Shown piece after piece: positions 1 through 8,292 of a stretch of DNA of 64,000 nt. The notes beneath the pieces were generated by a model that saw only the letters and a program-made list of their open reading frames with translations, made no database searches and had not been told where the DNA came from. The position numbers were made by a program, and so were the translations under genes. How positions within the stretch are numbered: the first letter of the stretch is position 1; each line of letters begins with the position of its first letter. This DNA is from Alentia gelatinosa (taxonomy: Eukaryota; Annelida; Polychaeta; Phyllodocida; Polynoidae), in assembly GCA_950022655.1 (NCBI GenBank), contig OX465590.1:38391218-38455217 (forward strand), in the 5' to 3' direction.

Positions 1-267
1 TGAGTTACCCAGAAAGTCTGTCGATGGTGCCACGGACTGTGCGTCGGTATAAAAAAATTGATGAGGGTAGTAGATTTCACTCAGTGACCAAGTTTTCCCT
101 CAGTGGTCGGTGGTGCCACATTGCATAATCTAAGCAGAAAATGTTGTGGGTTATTTCACGAGCTGGGTCGGTTCCTCTGACCGATTCTGGGTCAGCAGTG
201 CCAAATGTCTGTCGTGGTTCCTGACTGTAGATCGGTGAAGGGGCAATCGGCCAATGGAAACTGGCCT
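1..267. repeat. TIR element E, copy 1 (left end outside window)
   Basis: The right part of a non-autonomous element. It aligns along its length with 47671-47940, sharing the block around GCCACATTGCATAATCTAAG and the right end CCAATGGAAACTGGCCT. The left end lies before the window. No coding capacity is credible; the minus-strand open frame at 77-334 is repeat sequence. Class is unknown. Confidence 0.6.
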
Positions 268-1078
268 CATGCGTAGTCTTCCTTGTGATGGCGCCACTTC
301 CTAGGATCGTGGCGACTGCTGCGGAGCTTGGCAACTGTCATTGCCTTCATACTCATATAATCTTACATTTATATAACTGAATTTAATCAATATCAAGTAC
401 ACATAGTCTAAAGGGCCTATATTAACAACACCACCTAGCTTTTCTAATAGTATTTCAATGATAGGACATTGTCACATTATAATATTTACTCACCAGAGGG
501 CATTACAAACGTTATCCATCAGGAAAAATAACAATAATTTTTTTCTTCTTTTCCCATGATGCTCTCCTAGCTACCATAGTACCCTCGTAACCAAGGTGAC
601 AGGCACCATATACAACTATATATAAGGGCAGAAACTCTCATCATGACCATTAATGTCCAAGCCCTGATGAAGGCCACATGTAGGCCGAAAAATATAGGCA
701 TTTAAAGGACACCTATAAACAATGAAACACAAAACGGTTTATGTATCAATAAGGTTTAATATACAATATTAAAATGTCAAAAAAAAAAAACTATGGTTGA
801 TTTGTGGTTCGTGGTCAAACTCCCAACATTTATATATCTTGTATATTTATCTATTTCAAATAAGAAACCAGTGAAACCTGCAGAATGGGCAGAACAAACC
901 AAGTTTAACACAGAAAGGCAATTCGCATTAGCTCTCAGGTTTTCTACCCTACCAGTATATGTAGTCTAGAGAATGTAACAGACGCTCAGCTTATTAGAAG
1001 ATGAAACGTAACATTTTTAAAGCGGAGTGTCCAAAGGTTCAGTTTTGTATTTATCTCCATAGGCTTAACGTTAGGAAC
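268..1078. other. AT-rich stretch without a gene
   Basis: No credible open frame. It holds a TATA-like TATATAAGGG at about 620-629, the hammerhead-like motif at 654-711, an A run near 780 and otherwise unique-looking AT-rich sequence. Confidence 0.6.
654..711 (+). ncRNA. hammerhead-ribozyme-like motif (candidate)
   Basis: The strand reads CTGATGA (664-670), a GGCC/GGCC stem with a seven-base loop (672-686), then GAAA (687-690), the order of a hammerhead core. Flanking pairs could form stem I: TGTCC (654-658) with GGACA (707-711), and GCC (661-663) with GGC (697-699). Stem III would be only one or two pairs, as reported for minimal hammerheads in Penelope-like elements and retrozymes. Against it: an extra A at 671 between core and stem II, and a single copy with no recognisable retroelement around it. 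It may be an inactive remnant or chance. Confidence 0.28.
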
Positions 1079-1165
1079 TCTTATCTCACCCCTGGTACAA
1101 GTTTAGCCATAGGAATAACATTAGAAAAAAATACTCAACGATCACCCCCGTAAAGTGACAATCCT
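1079..1165 (+). repeat. TTATC-ACCCCTG terminal module
   Basis: Begins TTATCTCACCCCTGG and runs through CCATAGGAATAACATTAG. The same block appears reversed near 32870-32942, and relatives lie near 29921, 37490, 39570, 45893 and elsewhere. It is one terminal module of the foldback elements, non-coding. Confidence 0.55.
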
Positions 1166-1210
1166 GCGAATTTGAGATGACGTCATACAGATTTGCTAAG
1201 TGTATTGGAA

Positions 1211-1346
1211 AAGGCTTGGAAAAATTACTGCCCGCGGCCAAGGCCTTGGGCAGTAATTTTTCCAAGCCTTACCTCGTAACTTTGACTTCCTTTCTCGTTC
1301 TGTGAATTGTGCAGCAAGGTCACGACGTTCTATATAAATACGTCCA
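1211..1346. repeat. foldback MITE with 23 bp arms and shared tail
   Basis: Perfect inverted arms at 1211-1233 and 1248-1270 (AAGGCTTGG...CCAAGCCTT) enclose a 14 bp loop. The tail at 1291-1346 nearly matches 61211-61262, although the hairpin there has unrelated arms. The arm sequence instead matches the elements at 13886, 31007 and 33909. Non-coding. Confidence 0.7.
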
Positions 1347-1859
1347 AGTGAGCTTTTGGTCAAGATACCCTGCCTATGACAGGTTATTTCTTACCAACGT
1401 GCTACATATTAGACCTGTGTGTGGGCAGAACGGTAGAGAACAACGTTACTGAAATATGAACACATGTATAATTGTTTATTCGGTCAATAAAGACAGTTTG
1501 AAAAAAAGGGGGGTATCCAGTCTCCATGCAGACGACGGGCATAGACGGAGGTTGAAAGGACCCGTCTGCACCACAAGCCAATACAGATCCTGATACCTCT
1601 GACCTTCTAGAGAAACAACTCGCCAGACCTAGAATTGCCAATGAAAGCTGTCTGCAACATGCGTATCAGCAAAGGAACTGTTAGTCTAGCGGCGGGAAGG
1701 GTAGAGCTTGCTTTGGCGTCCAGACCAATTTTAACGTGATGTGAAACATGATACTTGATATAATATATTTTTCCATATAATCTTTAGATATGATATTATA
1801 CGTACATTCTTGAGAAGTGTCATGTATCTATTATATACGCATCCGGTTTATTTGATAAT

Positions 1860-2144
1860 AAGCCCAGCGTCCACCTACTTCGATATGGCTCCGATATGGT
1901 CTACGATGCACCTCCCGATAACAAAATCAAAATCATGTCGGAAGGTTACCTAATATCGGGGCAGTTGACCACGTTTCTGCGATTAGACACCGATAAAAAC
2001 CCCATACAATGCGAGGTGGATTGGCTTGTCTAGACATATGTCTACGATTTTACACCTTCCCGATATGGCACCGATTTTGACATTTTGTATCGGTGCCATA
2101 TCGGGAGGTCTACCATTCTATCGTAGTTGGTGGACGCCGGGCCT
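1860..2144 (+). repeat. TA-flanked MITE, copy 1 of 6
   Basis: About 285 bp with terminal inverted repeats of the form AGGCCCGGCGTCCACCTACT. The interior has CTCCCGATA blocks and a GTCTAGACATATGTCTAC palindromic stretch shared with all other copies. Compared with other copies the left end is slightly diverged (AAGCCCAGCG). The open frame at 2026-2304 is mostly this repeat. Confidence 0.85.
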
Positions 2145-4675
2145 GATGTACTGCTGCTCCCTATGCAGTATAAATGGTGTACTGAACCCTGTGCAGTACA
2201 CCGTTATACTGAACACGTTGAAACATCAGCAGTGTGTGGGCTTTCACGTTCACATGTCTTCTATACCAATATATGGTAAGATGTTATTAGTTTTGGGCAT
2301 TTGATAAATATATAACGACCTGACTCTGCTGTACACGCTACAAAACGAGATGGGAATTGTTGTTTTTTTACGGAACGAGGCCCCTTCTTTTATATAAATA
2401 TTGATTAATCATTCCCTATGTTTCTCCATACTATTTGAAAACTGACAATTTACTGGAGGATTTGTGGACATGAAATTCTCTTGTTACTACTGGAATATAA
2501 AATATGAGATGATGTTCTTGTGATTCTTTATCTCTTCTATAAAGATATTTTCTAAAGCCAGCTATTTTTCCGTAATTCTACTATTATGACCTAATTTTTC
2601 AAATTGAGTAGGTCAGGGCACAGAACAACCTAATCAAAAATAAATAGGTTCCTTAAGTAATTAAAAAAAATATGATCCTAACCAAATTTATCAATTGATT
2701 AAAAATTATTTTTCATTTCAATTCTTCAAATGCTCATAACTTGAGTTGCCCGAAGATTTCAGAGTTGCACCCGACAGATTTGAAATCAGAGATTGCCCAA
2801 TTAAAACATGTCATTTCTGTGGTTAATCTTTGATCTCCAAACTAAATTCTTTATATAAATACTGTAAAATCATGCTTTATAAGCGTAAAATCTAAACTTA
2901 AAAGGTGAATATTCAAAGTGCCTCTTTTCTATGTTGCCCTGAGGTTTATGATATTAGGGTATAGCTATAATAGATGTTGCTATTTGCTGGATATCATGTC
3001 ATTTACCGCATATATTTATGTAAATTTTCTCAACATTTTTTTTTTATTTCATTTTCCTTGTGCGCAGATTTATATCCTATATGGTTATCTATATTGTGGT
3101 GTCCAAGTAGTTTCTGAGAGGGTAACGATTATCAAATACTCCAATCCTAATTCTATAATTAGTACGTTCAAGCTACTCCTTTCTTCCACGTGACCACCCC
3201 GTTATCGTTCACTTCAAACCTGGGACACGAGGAAGGAACCACCCCCCCCCCCCCCCCCACCCTACAAAAACTCTCTACTCTCCTCTCCTCACCTCCCCTA
3301 CTCTCAATAGTTTGTGACCTTTCTCTCATGTTTTAACTATATTTTTTTACTCTAATTACTATATAAAATTATCTCGTTATGTTTAAGTATAACTCAATAA
3401 ATGTATCTCTTTCCATTATCGTGCTTCTGTGTTAGTTATTATGATCTACAGTCCAGTAATTATTTTTCTTTTATAATTTTTTTTATAACGAGCAATGCCC
3501 TTTTTTATAGCCCATACAATTACAAATTACATGAAGTTTCATTGTTTCCTTAAGCAAATATAATATAATCGATAAACTTTGACCAATTGTACATCCATAA
3601 TACTCCATGTGCTAATGCCACATTGAAAAAAAGAATGTTTCTTTCCTGATACAAGTGTCTTATCCCTTGAAATCATAACCCAGTAATTATTATTGCTGAG
3701 GGTTCGGGCATCGAGTGGTGGTTTGCCCCTTCATCACTAGGAGATGTGGCAGCCCCGCCCCTGTCTTCATCTGGTTTGGTCGAACCCATGCACGAAAGTT
3801 CCATGGCGCAAATTACTCACAAGTGACTAAATTACAAAGGTGTCAAAACAGAGGCCTGCAGATCTGTACAAAGTCAGAACCATGGGACCCGATCAGTCAA
3901 CTGCACAAATTCTGTGAAATAAACTAGGAGACACACGGACATTTGTTAGCCCATGGAACGTCAACAAGCCCATACTATATAGCTGAACCAACCAGGGAAA
4001 CTAGACTGTTCGATGGACAATTTGTTCTCAACTTGGACTGACAGTAGTTATGTTTCCTAAAATTCTCTGTTGTTTTGCCATGGAAATCTGTCACGGTTAG
4101 GCCGTTATGACCAGCCTTATAAAAAGGCTGAGGCCTCTACTACTTTGTTGAGCATATTTGCCAAATGTGAAATATGTCATGACTGTATAACTATCTTGGC
4201 TCATTAAAGAAATTTCATCCCAAAATTTGTTTTTAAACTATAAGTAAGTACAAAACATCAGTTGAATACAAGGCTGCAGTGCTATGAAAAACCCTTCTAT
4301 CGGATCTCATAAACAATAGAGAAGGCATGCAAAGGTGTCTGAAAACAAAGTTAATAACTAAATTACTAATGATTATTACTGGTGACCTACCCAACCATAT
4401 ATAGACTGTAATAGACAAAACTTGCCATACATACTATGCCAGACAAACATGCTTATGTCAGACTCCACTAACTAATGTGATATCAATTGAATGACATACT
4501 GAAACATCTCAGAGTTTTTATTCCTCTTACTGTACCACTGAATGACATACTGTAATGTACCTATGTTAATAACCAAACAAGTATACAAAGTTGGATCATG
4601 TGAAGGACGTGTCGCTGGAGCCTGTGGAAGATAGGATTTCTTGAATCCTAACAGTAAAGTTCTCCAGGATAATAA
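2145..4675. other. AT-rich stretch without a gene
   Basis: No supported gene. It contains a 17-base C run at 3242-3258 and otherwise AT-rich, apparently single-copy sequence. Short open frames at 2918-3193 and 3715-3927 show no recognisable domain. Confidence 0.5.
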
Positions 4676-4960
4676 TAGCCTGGAAGCCTGGCCTAGTTAG
4701 ACTATAGGCCAGGTAACGGGTTCCAGTTTCGTGGTGCATTATTGGTAACGCCTCCATTTTTCTGTTGCATTGTGGGATTACGCCACCTTGGCACCACCAG
4801 ATATGCTGGTTCCCGGGGTATCCGCTAGGGGGCTTGGCGGAGATATATATGCGGAGATATATATGTGGCCCTAGCGACAACGGGACGTACTACAGTCAAG
4901 TTGAAGGACGTAGGAACCCGTTACCTGCCCCTTATTTCATTAGGGCAGGGAACCAGTCTA
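4676..4960 (+). repeat. Mutator-like MITE B, copy 1 (9 bp TSD, 8/9)
   Basis: Ends are TAGCCTGGAAGCC and GGGAACCAGTCTA. Each end holds its own stem-loop (CCTGGCCTA...TAGGCCAGG and CCTGCCC...GGGCAGG). Flanking nine-mers GGATAATAA (4667-4675) and GGAAAATAA (4961-4969) differ at one base, a target-site duplication of Mutator length. A CTCF-like core lies at 4822-4837. No transposase is present. Confidence 0.8.
4822..4837 (+). promoter_or_regulatory. CTCF-like core motif in MITE B copy 1
   Basis: CCGCTAGGGGGCTTGG closely resembles the core of the bilaterian CTCF consensus (CCASYAGRKGGCRSY). The same position is CTCF-like in other copies of the family. Binding is inferred, not shown. Confidence 0.35.
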
Positions 4961-5064
4961 GGAAAATAAGAGCTTAAAAAATAAGATGCTATAGGTTTGG
5001 CCCGGATAATGTAACCCGCCTTGTATAAAAGGCTGGGTCCACGACAGGTCAACAGGCACTTGGT

Positions 5065-5456
5065 TTACCTGGAAGCCTGGCCTATGTGCTCACTCACATA
5101 CTAGGCCAGGTAACGCCTGCCATTTTTCTGGTACATCATTTGTAACAGCGTTCAGCTGGTATTATGCTGGTTCCCCGGTCATCCGCTAGGGGGCTCGGCG
5201 GGATCTGTCAGTTTTTAGAGAAACATTCTTATAAAGTATCTTTTCTCTTTTGAAAAGACGCCATTACTTTATTTTTTTTATTATCCTTTATCATAAACAA
5301 GTAGAAATAAGGTATTCAGGGAATCTCGTGAGGGAGAGAGGTTGTGCTGGTTCTCATTGCAACTGCGAATCAGCAGGAAACCAGAAAAAGTTCAAGATCG
5401 ATCACACATTGCGTTACCTGTTCCTGTCCTGTTAATTGGGACAGGGAACCAGTCTA
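5065..5456 (+). repeat. Mutator-like MITE B, long subtype, copy 2
   Basis: Ends TACCTGGAAGCC and GGGAACCAGTCTA, with a left stem-loop (CCTGGCCTA...TAGGCCAGG) as in copy 1 but a different interior, shared with 22745-23511 (for example TCTCGTGAGGGAGAGAGG). The flanks are only approximately duplicated (GCACTTGGT and GCACTTTTT). A CTCF-like core CCGCTAGGGGGCTC lies at 5183-5196. Confidence 0.7.
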
Positions 5457-5570
5457 GCACTTTTTTAGCCTCTTTTAGGAGATGGATCAGCTTGTACAAA
5501 CTTCCATACTCTATTGATGGTTGAGACCGGACTGCTAGTTAACCTAGGTTAAGCTGTCTACAGCTACTTG

Positions 5571-6201
5571 AAGTGGGATTCACACGGTGGGACAGATGGA
5601 CCTGAGACTGGTGTACTTCACACCTTTGCACCAGTCGGCTACTATTTCCAGGTGGGTACAAAGTTTCACAGATTGGGGTGTTCTACAGTCTCAGGGTAAC
5701 ATGGCGGATTCAATTCACATGGGAAGACTTACCAGGTACATAGTCTCACCCCTACACCCCTACTCAGGGTACACAGGATACACAGGGTACACAGTCGCCA
5801 ACTCAAGGTGCTTCCCTGTGTGAATAGGTATTATTTGAGATCACTGAGACTCACAGATTGGGGGAGAACCTGTGAAATACAGTTGTCTCACCAAAATGTC
5901 CCTCAAAATTTAAAACCTGTTTAAAGTCAAAATCTTTTTCTTTTTTTTTAAGGTTTTTATTTATACTGGAGTAAACAGTTAGGCAACACAAAGCCTATCT
6001 TCCACTGGCTCCAGTCCAGGTCCATTCTGTTCCTTGTTAGGGGTGATTGTCGCCAACAATTGCAAGGGGAAAAATTGTCTCAGCAAAATGGAACCCTGTC
6101 ATTCACACTAGGAGATTGTGTTCCAGTACCAAATCTCAACAAGATTTGTCTCAGACAAACACCCTGTGAGGTACATGAATCCCACCGTGTGAATCCCACT
6201 T
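5571..6201. repeat. TIR element D, copy 1 (631 bp)
   Basis: Inverted ends AAGTGGGATTCACACGGTGG and the reverse complement at 6182-6201 bound a 631 bp element. Interior blocks such as GAGGTACATGAATCCCA recur at 59607-60396 and, partly, at 51830-51905. A short run of GGGTACACA repeats lies near 5767-5795. Non-coding. Confidence 0.7.
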
Positions 6202-6439
6202 TACGCACAGCATTAAGGCATTGAACTTTAGCCTGAGATTGAGCTTCGCCTCTCCGGGAGAAGGTAGATTGGTTAATAGTAACTTGTTTTATCAAAATAG
6301 CCATTGCCTGTTTTGTATGATACAGACAATGGTCATAAACCGACCTATGGATCTGGTAAAACAAAACCTATAGGGTAGCACTTTAATTGCCGGATATAAT
6401 CTATATACATCAGTATCATAGTACCGTTCTAGGTGCATT

Positions 6440-6723
6440 AGGCCCGGCGTCCACCTACTACGATAGAATCGTAGACCTCCCGATATGGCAATGATACAAA
6501 ATGTCAAAATCTGTGCCATTTCAGGAAGGTGCAAAATCGTAGACATATGTCTAGACATGTCAATCCACCACGCGTTGTATGGAGTTTTTATCAGTGTCTA
6601 ATCGCAGAAATGTGGTCAACTGCCCCGATATTAGGTGACCTTCCGACGTGATTTTGATTTTCTATCGGGAGGTGCATCGTAGACCATATCGGAGCCATAT
6701 CGTAGTAGGTGGACACCGGACCT
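6440..6723 (-). repeat. TA-flanked MITE, copy 2 of 6
   Basis: Reverse orientation relative to copy 1: it begins with the end carrying GATAGAATCGTAGACC. It is followed 14 bp later by another copy in the same orientation. The minus-strand frame at 6292-6558 is this repeat. Confidence 0.85.
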
Positions 6724-6737
6724 GATTGTACTAAGTA

Positions 6738-7021
6738 AGGCCTGGCGTCCACCTACTACGATAGAAATTTAGACCTACCGATATGGCACCAATATAAAAA
6801 GCAAATATCGGAGACATATCGGGAGGGTGCAATATCGTAGACATACGTCTAGACATTTCAATCCACCACGCATTGTATGGGGCTTTTATCGGTGTCTAAT
6901 CGCAGAAACATGGTCAACTGCCCCGATATTAAGTGACCTTCCGACGCGATTTTGATTTTGTATCGGAAGGTGCATCGTAGACCATATCGGAGCCATATCG
7001 TAGTAGGTGGACGCCGGGCCT
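6738..7021 (-). repeat. TA-flanked MITE, copy 3 of 6
   Basis: A head-to-tail neighbour of copy 2, separated by a 14 bp spacer (6724-6737). Termini AGGCCTGGCGTCCACC and GGTGGACGCCGGGCCT are intact. The two copies differ by scattered substitutions, so this is probably not a very recent duplication. Confidence 0.85.
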
Positions 7022-8089
7022 AAAACGCCTTTATAGGTGAACGACAGGCCTAAGTAACTGATTCTTATAAACCAAGTAGACTAGCAAGAAGTACCATTTA
7101 CCCATTAATTCCCAATGTCGGTAAGATCTCTTTTATTTTACATTTGAAAAGGTCATTATTGAGTGTTCTTTGTACATGAGATGAGATCAGATTCTATAAC
7201 ATAACTCCAACATATAAGGGCAAGTTTCTATATTTGTCAGTATCAGGACGTTTTACTTTAATCTTCGTTTTTGTATTACTGCAACTACTTGGTTACTTTG
7301 TATATAAGTTTTTAACGGATTTGCCGGAGGGCTAGTCACTGGCACAACAGGAAGAACTGTCATGTAACAGATGTTGTTGGGTTTTTTTTTTGGTTTTTTT
7401 TTATATATCTATTTTTCGACTATTGCTTTCACCTGAAAGGTGTTTTTCAAAGTAACAGTCGCACGACTGTGTTACAAGTGGATCAGTGTACAGGTTATTC
7501 CGATTTAACATGTATTACATAGCATACAATAAAGTGCCAATACAATTGTTATTGAGATCATCATTATACACTGCAGTTATCCAAACAATTGGAATTTTTT
7601 TATCCTCCATTTTCTTGTCTCTACTTTTACACTTTAGTCCTGGGTTTTCACCATTTACTTGTTTGCTATTATTCGATGTTTTTGGTTATATCTACTCATA
7701 GTCGTGCCAGGACTCGATGGGTCGTACGACCTAATTTTCATATATTACTTAAGTCATTAATCAAACATCAAACATATCAGTTCTTACCGATCTTAACTAT
7801 TTCTTTTATTCAGTCTTCATATTTCTGTATCTGATATTATCTTTTGACTGTTTATCTTCCAATTGGTCGATCGACCTCATCTTCTATTCCTCTCATACAA
7901 TTATAAACAGTTAGTTGGAGTTTAGTTTCCGTACAAAAATTATAAACAATTTAAAAAGACATATTAACAATAACAATAACAACAATGACGCTTGGCTGCA
8001 TATGGTTTCCTTTATCATTTAAACTCATATCAGGAATTCCATATTCCCACCTGGCCACTACCTTATCCATACCTCAGATCACGCTCTTG
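7022..8089. other. AT-rich flank left of the retrotransposon
   Basis: No supported gene. The block 7400-7500 (CAAAGTAACAGTCGCACGAC) recurs at 17365-17465. Open frames at 7486-7834 are AT-rich with no recognisable domain. A CAATAACAATAAC stretch precedes the retroelement. Confidence 0.5.
7400..7500 (+). repeat. dispersed repeat N, copy 1
   Basis: A T-rich run, then TCGACTAT, TTTCACC, AGGTGTTTT and CAAAGTAACAGTCGCACGAC. The same order is seen at 17365-17465. The class is unknown; the T run could be the complement of a poly-A tail. Confidence 0.5.
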
Positions 8090-8096
8090 CATTGTT

Positions 8097-8110
8097 CCCA
8101 ACTCGTTGGG
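8097..8110. promoter_or_regulatory. 14 bp palindrome by the left recombination core
   Basis: CCCAAC-TC-GTTGGG is a perfect inverted repeat three bases inside the CATT core of A1 and is repeated in A2 at 12372-12385. It could be a recombinase binding site or a transcriptional element. Its role is inferred from position only. Confidence 0.4.
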
Positions 8111-8178
8111 TTTAATGTGCACGGGAGGGATTTCTCCACTCTCCTCCCACCGAACACTCTCCATACACCGGACTTCCC

Positions 8179-8205
8179 CACGTGACCACCTCTCCACCAC
8201 GTGAC
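8179..8205. promoter_or_regulatory. paired E-boxes in A1
   Basis: CACGTGAC occurs twice with 19 bp between starts. CACGTG is the E-box bound by USF/MITF/TFE-type bHLH factors. They lie about 90-115 bp upstream of ATG 8293 and are duplicated in A2 (12454-12461, 12473-12480). Promoter function is inferred. Confidence 0.4.
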
Positions 8206-8292
8206 TCGCCGCAAAACCAACGGACTCGGGAAATATTACTCCTCCCGTCTTCTCCAATTATCTCTGGACTTACCAAACACCCTCCATCTAAC

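Larger units (their letters stand above)
8090..8239 (+). repeat. split direct repeat A1
   Basis: A 150 bp direct repeat of 12365-12514 with one difference seen (GTGCACGGG against GTGCGCGGG). It forms the left end of the element. It contains the palindrome CCCAACTCGTTGGG at 8097-8110 and two CACGTGAC boxes at 8179-8186 and 8198-8205, and lies upstream of the likely start codon at 8293. Confidence 0.95.

Noticed and set aside
2026..2304. ORF similar to 6292-6558 (MSRHMSTILHLP...)
   Set aside because: The similarity is the shared TA-flanked MITE, not a conserved protein.
8182..8292. N-terminal extension of the Gag-RT frame
   Set aside because: It begins with GTG inside repeat A1; in a eukaryote ATG 8293 is the better start.
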